Under the pieces are notes generated by a model. The model was not told the origin of the DNA and made no database searches. It saw only the letters and a program-made list of their open reading frames with translations. The position numbers and the translations under genes are program-made. Source: Tissierellia bacterium (GTDB taxonomy: Bacteria > Bacillota > Clostridia > Tissierellales > Sedimentibacteraceae). From it: a DNA stretch of 33,218 nt. Where the stretch lies: assembly GCA_028709465.1 (NCBI GenBank), contig JAQVWY010000023.1, positions 1 to 33,218 on the forward strand, read 5' to 3'. Each line of letters begins with the position of its first letter. Position 1 is the first letter of the stretch. Positions 7,221 to 14,623 of this stretch are shown here, piece after piece.

Positions 7221-9353
7221 TTAATTGTATATATCTGAAAATTCTATAGAAATCTTATCTATTTTACTTTCATATGATGTAGACTTGTCCACAATTTTCT
7301 CGTTTATAACAGCCACTGGTAGTTTAAAAATAAATTCACTCCCTACCCCTAATTTACTTATGACATTTATGTTTCCACCATGTAACTCTACAAGTGTTTT
7401 AACTATTGATAAGCCTATGCCGCTGCCTTCTCTTTTTCTTGTTAATGATTTATCTACTTGCTCAAATCTATCAAATATTGTTTCGATTTTTTCTATAGGA
7501 ATGCCGATTCCTGAATCTTTTACAGAAATTTGAACATAATTTCCCTTATCCTCAAAGTTTACAAAAATATTACCTCCGTTTTCAGTAAACTTAACAGCAT
7601 TAGATAATAAGTTAAGCATTATTCTTTCGATTTTATCTTCATCTATTGCCATAATTTTTTCTTCTATATCAGTATCAAATATTAATTTAATATTTTTTAA
7701 TTTATAATAATCACTGACTGATAAAGTAATATCTTCAACTATGCTGACAATGTTATAATTATGTTTGTTTAACTTAAGATATCCAGAATCATATTTTGAA
7801 ATATCAATTAAATTATCAGATAACTTTATTAGTCTAAATGTATTCTGCTTCATTATTTCAAATAGTTTTTCTTTTTCAATAGTTACATGTGCACTTTTAT
7901 TATTTTGTAATAACTGAAGTGAGCCTAAAATAATATTTAACGGAGTTTTTAATTCATGTGAAATTGTACAAAAAAATTCAGTAAGTATCCTATTATATTC
8001 ATATGACTCACATAGTTTATCTTCGCTTTTGTACAAATCATTTGTAAGTGATTTAATTTCTTTTTCATGACTTATGTCTTTTAGAATAACTAAATATGCA
8101 TGTTTGCCCCTATAGGTAATATTACTTATTGAATACTTTAAATCTATATTTTTACCATCTAGTTTTTTTATACTTAATTCGAAAAAAACTGATTTATCTA
8201 TTTTGTTAGTAAAATTATTTAAAATCTTTTCTTTTTGAATTGATTCATTAGATGGTTCGTAAATTAAAAAATCCCATATTTCTTTACCTATAAGGTCTAG
8301 ACAATGATTTGCTCCAAACATTTTAGCTGCGGTTGAATTCGCATAAATTAATGTAGTTTCTTCTATAATTATTATGCCATTACATGAATTATCTATAATA
8401 ATATTATAACATTTCTCATTTTGTACAATGATTTCTTCTAAATATTTACGTTGCTTTTCATTTTCTTTTATATGATTATCAGCTTTATATAAATCATTAT
8501 TTAATAAATCAAAAGGTTTTAAAATTCCATTTTCTACAATACCAATATATATGAAATAAAATGAACATAGTTTTAATAAATGTCCAATTGAAAGATATAT
8601 ATCTGTAACATTACTATATACCGTAAAGCACAGTTCAGATAGTATTTTTAAAAATATGGATATTGTTAAAAATAAAAACATATTATTGTCAATAATTTTT
8701 CTCAATTTATAAATATTTAAAAGACTTATGATCAATACTATGATTATAATATATTCAATAATTATTTTATATTTTGTTATTCCAAATTCTTTAGTCCTTA
8801 AGGTGGGAATAAAAAAATGAAAATAATTAATATCAATTATTAAAAAAGCAAAAATAGCTAAATAAACTGATATTACAATGAAATAATTTGGTTTTAGATT
8901 ATTCATATTTAGTATATATGTAGAGAAAAATAAGGCAGTTACTTCAAATATTCTTGCAGCTATCCATAATTTTGTATCAATGTCGTATGTTTCATTAGCA
9001 AAAATTATTAAATCACCAAAAGAAAATGCATGTAGTATATCTAATATTGAAGTGAAAAAATAACCAATTCCTAAAATAACAAAAAAATTATTTTTATTAA
9101 TTTTATAAGTATTTATCGAAATTAAGAAAATTGCAGCCCCGATAATACAACTAAAAAATTCAGTAATATTATGAAAAATGTAATAATTAATATAAGAAAA
9201 CATATATAATGCAAGTGAAATTATAAAAATTATTAGTAGGATTAATTTGTTTTCAAATATAAAATCAAAAATAATTTGAAAAAAGTTTATTTTTGATTTT
9301 GTATATAATTTGTATTGTTTATAATAAGCAAAAACTTTAAACACCTCTTTCAT
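7221..9353 (-). CDS. MASE3-PAS sensor histidine kinase (orphan)
   Basis: 710 residues. An N-terminal membrane sensor (about residues 37-275, around eight hydrophobic segments) with LDILHAFSFGDL and KLWIAARIFE resembles MASE3. A PAS domain follows (about 315-430), then HisKA with the phosphoacceptor His466 in TISHELKTP, and a HATPase with N-box NLLSNAVKF, DSGIGIP near 613 and GSGIGLSIV near 649. All catalytic parts look intact. No response regulator is adjacent, so its partner is elsewhere. The ATG at 9353 has no good ribosome site; GAGGTG lies just inside the frame, yet no downstream start fits, so the start is uncertain. The gene sits alone between two terminators. Confidence 0.92.
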   Translation of the reverse strand: MKEVFKVFAYYKQYKLYTKSKINFFQIIFDFIFENKLILLIIFIISLALYMFSYINYYIFHNITEFFSCIIGAAIFLISINTYKINKNNFFVILGIGYFFTSILDILHAFSFGDLIIFANETYDIDTKLWIAARIFEVTALFFSTYILNMNNLKPNYFIVISVYLAIFAFLIIDINYFHFFIPTLRTKEFGITKYKIIIEYIIIIVLIISLLNIYKLRKIIDNNMFLFLTISIFLKILSELCFTVYSNVTDIYLSIGHLLKLCSFYFIYIGIVENGILKPFDLLNNDLYKADNHIKENEKQRKYLEEIIVQNEKCYNIIIDNSCNGIIIIEETTLIYANSTAAKMFGANHCLDLIGKEIWDFLIYEPSNESIQKEKILNNFTNKIDKSVFFELSIKKLDGKNIDLKYSISNITYRGKHAYLVILKDISHEKEIKSLTNDLYKSEDKLCESYEYNRILTEFFCTISHELKTPLNIILGSLQLLQNNKSAHVTIEKEKLFEIMKQNTFRLIKLSDNLIDISKYDSGYLKLNKHNYNIVSIVEDITLSVSDYYKLKNIKLIFDTDIEEKIMAIDEDKIERIMLNLLSNAVKFTENGGNIFVNFEDKGNYVQISVKDSGIGIPIEKIETIFDRFEQVDKSLTRKREGSGIGLSIVKTLVELHGGNINVISKLGVGSEFIFKLPVAVINEKIVDKSTSYESKIDKISIEFSDIYN

Positions 9354-9434
9354 CTATATTAACTTTAACACGAATGGAATTTTAACACAATTTATAAATA
9401 ATTATTGTCGAATTGTGTAACATAATTTAAAATA

Positions 9435-9452
9435 ATGTCAAATGTTTGGCAT
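9435..9452. promoter_or_regulatory. imperfect 18-bp palindrome upstream of the kinase gene
   Basis: ATGTCAAA and TTTGGCAT flank a central TG; one position is a T/G mismatch. It lies 82 bases upstream of the kinase start and 45 bases before the MerR remnant, so it may be an operator for either. No regulator can be named. Confidence 0.3.
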
Positions 9453-9496
9453 ACGTTTTTATTAGGTAAGTTTCAATCTGTAGACGATTTTTTGTG

Positions 9497-9632
9497 ATGA
9501 TTTATATGTAAAAGAATTATATAAATTTTTTCTATTGCTGGAATTGGAACAAGAACATTAAGATATTATGGTTTACAGAAAGTTAGGAGTAGGTCCAATG
9601 AAGTTTTGATATATACAGGAATGAATAAATAA
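9497..9632 (+). pseudogene. decayed N-terminus of a MerR-family regulator
   Basis: Two reading frames together recall the start of MerR regulators. Frame one at 9508-9528 gives VKELYKF. After the T8 run at 9525-9532 the next frame gives IAGIGTRTLRYYG, the recognisable MerR helix-turn-helix block (AGIS-RTLRYYD). The frame then ends at 9632 after NEVLIYTGMNK, well short of the usual 110-270 residues. An ATG at 9497 is in yet another frame. At least two frame changes and the missing C-terminal part mark it as dead. The terminator that follows may be the old gene's own. Confidence 0.6.
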
Positions 9633-9636
9633 ATGT

Positions 9637-9668
9637 AAAAATAGCGATTATATCAATCGCTATTTTTT
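9637..9668. terminator. bidirectional intrinsic terminator
   Basis: AAAAATAGCGATT (9637-9649) and its complement (9655-9667) form a 13-bp stem around ATATC, ending in T6 on the plus strand and with matching A/T runs for the minus strand. On the minus strand it lies 63 bases beyond rsgA. Confidence 0.88.
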
Positions 9669-9731
9669 AAAAAGATTATCTTGCTTTTCAACAATAGAGT
9701 TTATAAAAAATTTTTTGTAATTTAAAAAATT

Positions 9732-10820
9732 TTAATAGTCCATTCTATTTTTATTTTTTTCTTTAATATACTTGCGAGCATTTTTCTTGCCACCAAATTT
9801 TTTAAACATTTCATCGATTTTACTGTTTTCTACCTGCCTTGAACTTAAGCCATCATATTTTGCTTCTTTTTTTAGTTTGAAATAACTATTAAGTCTCTCT
9901 TCTGACAGAAATCCATTTTTAACAGCTTCTCTAACTGCGCACTTTGGTTCATTTGTATGTGTACAATCACTAAATTTACAGCTTAAAGATAATTCATCTA
10001 TATCTACAAATGTTTTGGATAAATCTGCACTTTCAACTCCCAATTCTCTCATACCTGGTGTATCGATTACAACACAACCATTTGGAAGGGCGATAAGTTC
10101 TCGTCTAGTTGTTGTATGCTTACCTTTATCATCATTTCTTATTTCTTTTGTTTCATAAACATTTTCTCCTAATAGCCTATTAATTAGAGTTGTTTTTCCT
10201 ACACCAGAAGAACCCATAAAGGCAATTGTAGTTCCTTTTTTAAGATATTTTTTAACTGATGAGTATCCATCTTCACTCATGCTAGAAGTTACTATTACAT
10301 CTATTCCTAAGGCAACAGAATCAACTTCTAATAACTTTTGTTCTAAATCAGCACATAGGTCAGATTTTGTAAGAACTATAACTGGAGTTGCACCGCTGTC
10401 CCAACCTATTCCTATGTACCTTTCTAGTCGACGAAGATTAAAATCATTATTAAGAGACATGCAAATAAAAATAGTATCAATATTTGAAGCTACAACTTGG
10501 GTCTCATTAGCTGTTCCAGCTGCTTTTCGGTTAAATGCACTTTTCCTAGTTAAAATGTTATATATTATTGCATTTCCTTGAACATTTTCAATTATTTCAA
10601 GCATAACAAAATCACCAACAGCAGGGTAATCCAATAATCTAGAGGCATTAAATCTAAATTTACCTGAAATTTGAGCTCTATATTCACCTTTTTCGGTAAT
10701 GACTTTATATAAGTCTTTGTATTGAGAAATTATTCTACCTATAGTTAAATTTTCATATAAACTAGACTCGTTAATAAATTTTTCAGTGAGTCCATAATTC
10801 TTCATATTAATTTTGTTCAA
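9732..10820 (-). CDS. rsgA: ribosome small-subunit-dependent GTPase A
   Basis: A circularly permuted GTPase that helps late 30S subunit assembly. The order is an OB fold (about 25-95), then G4 TKSD (151-154), then G1 GSSGVGKT (203-210), the TTT switch (236-238) and G3 DTPG (253-256). A zinc site of Cys281, Cys286, His288 and Cys294 lies in the C-terminal helical domain. Length 362 is usual. The start is TTG at 10820-10818: GGAGG stands 9 bases upstream, while the first ATG is 15 bases further in and too far from it. It may share a transcript with the upstream SIMPL gene, though the 112-base gap contains a palindrome. Confidence 0.95.
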   Translation of the reverse strand: MNKINMKNYGLTEKFINESSLYENLTIGRIISQYKDLYKVITEKGEYRAQISGKFRFNASRLLDYPAVGDFVMLEIIENVQGNAIIYNILTRKSAFNRKAAGTANETQVVASNIDTIFICMSLNNDFNLRRLERYIGIGWDSGATPVIVLTKSDLCADLEQKLLEVDSVALGIDVIVTSSMSEDGYSSVKKYLKKGTTIAFMGSSGVGKTTLINRLLGENVYETKEIRNDDKGKHTTTRRELIALPNGCVVIDTPGMRELGVESADLSKTFVDIDELSLSCKFSDCTHTNEPKCAVREAVKNGFLSEERLNSYFKLKKEAKYDGLSSRQVENSKIDEMFKKFGGKKNARKYIKEKNKNRMDY

Positions 10821-10861
10821 TTAATATATCCTCCGAAGCATATTAGTTGAGATAATTTTAC

Positions 10862-10875
10862 AATATTGCAATATT
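10862..10875. promoter_or_regulatory. 14-bp perfect palindrome upstream of rsgA
   Basis: AATATTGCAATATT is fully self-complementary and lies 42 bases before the rsgA start. It may be an operator, or chance in AT-rich DNA. Confidence 0.25.
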
Positions 10876-10932
10876 ATTTTCAATGTTTTTTATTTAAAAT
10901 TTATAAAAACTATAGAACCTGATTTAAATCTG

Positions 10933-11562
10933 TTAATAAATAAATTCTGCTGTTACTGAAGCCTCTATACGGATATTGCCAGGCATTATAGGCGTTGAAG
11001 CTACATCCCTTTGAAATTGCTGATAAGGAATAGCAAATTGACTGTTTTCAGTTATTTTTATAGGAATTGGATCAACTGATATACCTAAAGCCACAGAAAG
11101 GGATTTCGATTTTTGAATTGCATTCATAGTTGCTAGATTAAGGGCTTGTTGATAATAGTATTCTTTATCAGTAACATCAAAAGATATAAAATCAACAACA
11201 TTAGCACCAGTTTTAACAGCCGCATCTATGATAGCTCCAGTTCTATCCATATTATTTGTTCTTATTTCAATAATATTACGTACAGAATATCCCCTGTCTA
11301 TTTGCTTCCCATTTTCGTAATCAAAAATTTTATCTATAGTATATTGGAATGTTTTTATATCTGATATACCCATATTTTTTAGAACTTGGATTATGGCTTG
11401 GCTTTTTCTTGAATTTTCTGATTGTATTGTAACTAAATTTTGTCCTAAAGTTTGAACGCCTAATCGTATAATTGCAATGTTTGGAACTAATGAAATTTGA
11501 CCCTGACCAGTTAAAGTCATTATCCTATTTTCTATACTATTATTTGAAAGAGATTTAGACAA
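10933..11562 (-). CDS. SIMPL-domain (DUF541) protein
   Basis: About 209 residues of SIMPL/DUF541 fold. The block TGQGQISLVPNIAIIRLGVQT is the family's opening strand pair, and VRNIIEIRTNNMDRTGAIID with ANVVDFISFDV and ALNLATMNAIQKSKSLSVALG form the rest. Members are often periplasmic or outer-face proteins with a signal peptide; none is evident here, which suggests a cytoplasmic form. AGGAG is one base from GTG 11574, too close to use, so I choose TTG at 11562 (11-base spacing). Function of the family is loosely defined. Confidence 0.82.
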   Translation of the reverse strand: MSKSLSNNSIENRIMTLTGQGQISLVPNIAIIRLGVQTLGQNLVTIQSENSRKSQAIIQVLKNMGISDIKTFQYTIDKIFDYENGKQIDRGYSVRNIIEIRTNNMDRTGAIIDAAVKTGANVVDFISFDVTDKEYYYQQALNLATMNAIQKSKSLSVALGISVDPIPIKITENSQFAIPYQQFQRDVASTPIMPGNIRIEASVTAEFIY

Positions 11563-11697
11563 AATAAACCACACTCCTATTAATTTTTATATATAATATG
11601 TTTTAAAAAAAATTTTGCTAAAATTCCTATAATATTTTATATTAATCTATTATCCAAATTATGATATGATATTACATTAATCATTGGAGGTGATTAT

Positions 11698-11730
11698 ATG
11701 GTATTAAAAAACTGCGTTCTATTAATATAA
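11698..11730 (+). CDS. possible 10-residue peptide (MVLKNCVLLI)
   Basis: A perfect ribosome site GGAGGTG (11686-11692) stands 5 bases before ATG, which opens only ten codons before TAA. The last codons fall inside the hairpin that terminates the convergent tlp gene. No downstream plus-strand gene follows closely, so it is not an obvious attenuator leader. It may be a tiny peptide, a relic start of a lost gene, or chance. Confidence 0.3.
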   Translation: MVLKNCVLLI

Positions 11731-11755
11731 AATTAATGAAACGCAGATTTTTAAA
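11705..11755 (-). terminator. terminator of tlp
   Basis: CTGCGTT (11712-11718) pairs with AACGCAG (11740-11746), with inner ATTAAT repeats extending the stem. Reading the minus strand, the stem is followed by T6, so it terminates the spore gene; the plus-strand side also has T5. Confidence 0.75.
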
Positions 11756-11757
11756 AA

Positions 11758-11991
11758 TTATTTATAATTATTATTTTTATCAATTACTTCATCTTTAAGA
11801 TCTTTTTTCATGCTTCTGAGGGATTGTTCTCTTCTCATGTTTCTAATTTGTAGTTCAGTTTTAAAAGCTTCATCATCAACTTGATTAATTAGTCTTTCAG
11901 TTTCTCTATGGTTCTCAATAGTATTATTAATTTGAATTTTAACCTTGTTTACAAAATCTCTTCTATCTTCTGAATTAGTTTTATTTCCCAT
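11758..11991 (-). CDS. tlp: small acid-soluble spore protein, Tlp family
   Basis: A 77-residue, highly charged protein without membrane segments. The pattern DRRDFVNKVKIQINNTIEN, then an acidic-basic helix and RREQSLRSMKKDLKDEV, fits the Tlp (thioredoxin-like) small spore proteins. AAGGAG precedes ATG at 6 bases. Such genes are normally transcribed in the forespore; a CATAATAAT sequence on the minus strand at 12042-12050 could be a sigma-G/F type -10, but the -35 part is unconvincing. It is evidence that the organism forms spores. Confidence 0.82.
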   Translation of the reverse strand: MGNKTNSEDRRDFVNKVKIQINNTIENHRETERLINQVDDEAFKTELQIRNMRREQSLRSMKKDLKDEVIDKNNNYK

Positions 11992-12168
11992 TTGTTACTC
12001 CTTAAATTTTAAAATTATTGATAATTTAATCAATATTATTAATTATTATGTCTTTTAAAATTGATATAATTCGTTTCACTCAAAATATCTTTATATTATT
12101 GCCAAATTATAGTATAATAAATAAAAATATAGTTCAAGGAAATTGTAAAAATAAAGGGGGGAGTTTTT

Positions 12169-12900
12169 ATTTATAAGATTACATCATTTATAAAAAAAAG
12201 AAATATTTTTCTGTTTATTATTATAATTATTTTTATAATTTTTGCTTTTTATCTAAAGATATTTTTTACTAAAGGTGTTTATTTTAATGACATATTTCTT
12301 AAAAAACAATCTATATCCAATGAAACCCATTATACTAGTAAAAATGGTGACATTAAAATAATAATAAGAGGACAAGGAGATATAAGTAAGAAAAGTAGCG
12401 CAGAGGTAAAATTTATATTATCTAATGATATTAAAAAACTTTATATGGTAAACTTCAATAGTGGAGATAAATGGAGTATTGGGGAAGTAGAAATTAAAGA
12501 GGAGAATGGCAAAACAATTTTTGAAGGTAAGTACGGTATAAATAGCATGCTTCTTTTAGATAAAAACGGAAAGCCAGTAATAGAAAATATCACTCTCTAC
12601 ACAGATTTAGGCAAAGAAAGTCCATATTATGAAAAATATCAATTGTCTTTAAAAAGGATAGTCGAATTTTCACTCCTTGAAAATGAAAGGGTTCGTGGTG
12701 AATTTGAACTTCTTGCAATTTCAATATTATTACTTTTGCTGACAATTATAGATGTGAAATATCCATTGCTTTTCTTTACATTGTCACATTATTTATCTGT
12801 AAAAGATCCAGAACCGACAGATTATTATATTGTAATGCAAAAAATATCATGGTTTGTGTTTCCAATAATAAGCATTATTATGTTAATTGTTGCAATTTAG
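12169..12900 (+). CDS. three-segment membrane protein, likely AUU start
   Basis: The frame is open from the TAG at 12130 to 12900, yet no ATG, GTG or TTG lies near the ribosome site GGGGGAG (12156-12162). ATT at 12169 is six bases after it, and codes a 243-residue protein. The first ATG in frame (12445) would remove a clear N-terminal membrane segment (residues about 12-28) and has no ribosome site. After it come an extracellular domain of about 150 residues and two C-terminal membrane segments separated by SVKDPEPTDYYIVM, which resembles a motif in DUF6199 proteins. Function unknown. AUU starts are known from infC. Confidence 0.6.
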   Translation: MYKITSFIKKRNIFLFIIIIIFIIFAFYLKIFFTKGVYFNDIFLKKQSISNETHYTSKNGDIKIIIRGQGDISKKSSAEVKFILSNDIKKLYMVNFNSGDKWSIGEVEIKEENGKTIFEGKYGINSMLLLDKNGKPVIENITLYTDLGKESPYYEKYQLSLKRIVEFSLLENERVRGEFELLAISILLLLLTIIDVKYPLLFFTLSHYLSVKDPEPTDYYIVMQKISWFVFPIISIIMLIVAI

Positions 12901-12963
12901 AAAGTCTTTAAGAATAGAACAAAATAAATATGTATTAAACTTATTATATTATGGAGGTATAAA

Positions 12964-13629
12964 ATGAAAATACAGTTTTTAGGTCATTCATGCTTTTTAT
13001 TAGAAGATTCAAATGTAAAAATACTTATTGATCCATTTTTAACTGGAAATTCACTTGCTACCACTACAGCAGATAATGTTGTAGCTGATTATATCTTCGT
13101 TACTCATGGTCATGGCGATCATATTGGAGATACTATTTCAATAGCAAAAAGAACAGATGCGACAGTATATGCAGTTGTAGAAATTGCAGATGAAATATTA
13201 GCGCCGGAAGATATTAAAACAGGAAGAGGTAATATAGGCGGAAAGCAAAAGACTGATTTTGGAAGTGTGAAATATTTTCCAGCATCTCACGGAAGTGGTG
13301 TTAATGGTGCATTAGCTTGCGGTTATGTTTTAGAAGTAGGAGGTAAAAAAATTTATCATGCAGGTGATACTGGATTAATTGCAGAAATGCAATTTCTAAA
13401 AGATGAAAAAATAGATATTGCAATGCTTCCAATTGGTGATTTTTATACTATGGGTCCAGAGGATGCTGTAAAAGCTGCGGGATTAATTTCTCCAAAATGC
13501 GTTATTCCAATGCACTATAATACTTTTCCAGTTATTAAGCAAAATCCTGAAGATTTCAAAAATGCCGTTGAAGATGCAGGTATATGTGACGTGAGAATAC
13601 TTAGTCCAGGAGAGAGTTTAATAATTTAA
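12964..13629 (+). CDS. UPF0173 metal-dependent hydrolase (metallo-beta-lactamase fold)
   Basis: 221 residues, the usual UPF0173 length. The metal site THGHGDH (His48, His50, Asp52, His53) is intact, with later ligands in FPASHGSG, YHAGDTG and IPMHYN. N-terminal FLGHSCFLL and IDPFLTGN are family hallmarks. Substrate is not known for the family, and annotations such as YtkL give only the fold. GGAGG precedes ATG. It follows the membrane protein by 63 bases and may be in the same transcript. Confidence 0.93.
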   Translation: MKIQFLGHSCFLLEDSNVKILIDPFLTGNSLATTTADNVVADYIFVTHGHGDHIGDTISIAKRTDATVYAVVEIADEILAPEDIKTGRGNIGGKQKTDFGSVKYFPASHGSGVNGALACGYVLEVGGKKIYHAGDTGLIAEMQFLKDEKIDIAMLPIGDFYTMGPEDAVKAAGLISPKCVIPMHYNTFPVIKQNPEDFKNAVEDAGICDVRILSPGESLII

Positions 13630-13636
13630 AACAACC

Positions 13637-13722
13637 AAAAAGTGTATATTTCGTACCTTATTTGTTAATATGTATCTAATTTTACCTAATAAGGTCATAT
13701 AATGTCAAGTTACGGACTTTTT
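13637..13722. promoter_or_regulatory. nested inverted repeats around the agrBD promoter region
   Basis: Three complementary segments are nested: AAAAAGT (13637-13643) with ACTTTTT (13716-13722), CGTA (13652-13655) with TACG (13711-13714), and CCTTATT (13656-13662) with AATAAGG (13688-13694). A TATAAT (13698-13703) lies inside, with no good -35, as expected for an activated promoter. A second TATAAT is at 13746-13751. No convincing LytTR-type direct repeat pair was found, so AgrA binding is not shown. Confidence 0.4.
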
Positions 13723-13796
13723 AGTGTAAGGAGAACCATACATGGTATAATCGTTTTCACAAGTAATGAATATAGCAATCATAAGGTGGGTGGGTA

Positions 13797-14393
13797 ATGA
13801 AAAATGCATTCGTTCATAAAATAATGAATTGGATAATGGCAAATTATCCGTCAATGCATCAGGATAAATATGATGAGATAAAATACGGTATAGAAGTTTT
13901 GTATTTTGGAATAAGTAAATATCTAATAATATTGTTAATTGCTTTGATATTGGGCTGTTTGAAGGAAGCTTTGCTGTGCAGTTTATTTTTTGGAATAATA
14001 CGCTGTACATCATTTGGTTTGCATTCAAATAACAGCTTTTCATGTTTGATGATTTCGTCAGTTGTTCTTTTGGGCATACCATATTTATCAAAGATAATGT
14101 ATTTGACTATATGGTACAAAATTATAATTTGCATAATATCAATTTTTATATTTGCAAAATATGCTCCTGCGGATACAAAAAATCATCCTATTGTAAATAA
14201 CCGTATTAGATATTTATTAAAAACTTCTGCAATATTTACTGCTATAGTTTATTCCATAGTTATAGTAATATTTCAAAACTATATATCTAGCATGATTCTT
14301 TTATGTATGATAACAGAATGTATAATTATATTACCTATCTCATACAAGATATTCAATGAAAGCTATAATAATTATTTGAAATATATTACCTAA
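13797..14393 (+). CDS. agrB: AgrB-like peptide protease/exporter
   Basis: A 198-residue integral membrane cysteine endopeptidase that cleaves the AgrD precursor at the C-terminal side and helps form and release the cyclic peptide. The catalytic pair is visible as His76 and Cys83 in GLHSNNSFSC, matching His77/Cys84 of Staphylococcus aureus AgrB. About five or six hydrophobic segments follow, and PADTKNHP near residue 123 is a family motif. ATG follows GGTGGGTGGG. The agrD gene begins 15 bases downstream. Confidence 0.95.
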   Translation: MKNAFVHKIMNWIMANYPSMHQDKYDEIKYGIEVLYFGISKYLIILLIALILGCLKEALLCSLFFGIIRCTSFGLHSNNSFSCLMISSVVLLGIPYLSKIMYLTIWYKIIICIISIFIFAKYAPADTKNHPIVNNRIRYLLKTSAIFTAIVYSIVIVIFQNYISSMILLCMITECIIILPISYKIFNESYNNYLKYIT

Positions 14394-14408
14394 GAGGAGA
14401 TGTTTGAT

Positions 14409-14561
14409 ATGAAATTTGCAAAATTGTCTAAGACTTTAGCAGGAATTGCTATGTCGCTGTTTGCTGTTGTTGCAGCTACTTCCACAACATATTGTTTAAT
14501 ATTAGCTTTTGAAGAACCTAAAATGCCTCACAGTCTCATTGAAAAACAAATGAGAAAATAA
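14409..14561 (+). CDS. agrD: AgrD-like cyclic lactone autoinducer peptide precursor
   Basis: A 50-residue peptide: an amphipathic/hydrophobic leader (FAKLSKTLAGIAMSLFAVV), a core around TTYCLILAF with the ring Cys29, and a charged tail EEPKMPHSLIEKQ that matches the clostridial AgrD tail pattern (PK-P-SL). By analogy with other agr systems the ring is a thiolactone from Cys29 to a residue four or five later, that is CLILA or CLILAF. AGAGGAGA precedes the ATG. It is too short for usual gene callers. It is co-transcribed with agrB and followed by a terminator. Confidence 0.93.
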   Translation: MKFAKLSKTLAGIAMSLFAVVAATSTTYCLILAFEEPKMPHSLIEKQMRK

Positions 14562-14581
14562 GATGATTGAATTGTATCTAA

Positions 14582-14619
14582 AAAAATGGAGACATTTAGT
14601 GGAAAAGGTCTCCATTTTT
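14582..14619. terminator. bidirectional terminator between agrD and agrC
   Basis: AAAAATGGAGAC (14582-14593) and its complement (14608-14619) form a 12-bp stem flanked by A and T runs on both sides, so it can stop both agrBD and the convergent agrAC transcript. Confidence 0.92.
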
Positions 14620-14623
14620 AAAA

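Noticed and set aside
12445..12900. Short version of the membrane protein starting at ATG 12445
   Set aside because: There is no ribosome site there, and the in-frame upstream sequence encodes a proper membrane anchor preceded by a strong ribosome site.
12799..12963. Separate small gene between the membrane protein and UPF0173 gene
   Set aside because: No frame with a start and ribosome site was found in the 63-base gap.
13630..13796. Pair of LytTR direct repeats for AgrA
   Set aside because: Sequences such as CAAGTTACG and TAGTGTAAG were tested, but spacing and bases do not fit the known pattern.
13705..14134. Two long minus-strand frames opposite agrB
   Set aside because: They lack ribosome sites, have no family features and lie opposite a clear membrane protein gene with its catalytic residues.
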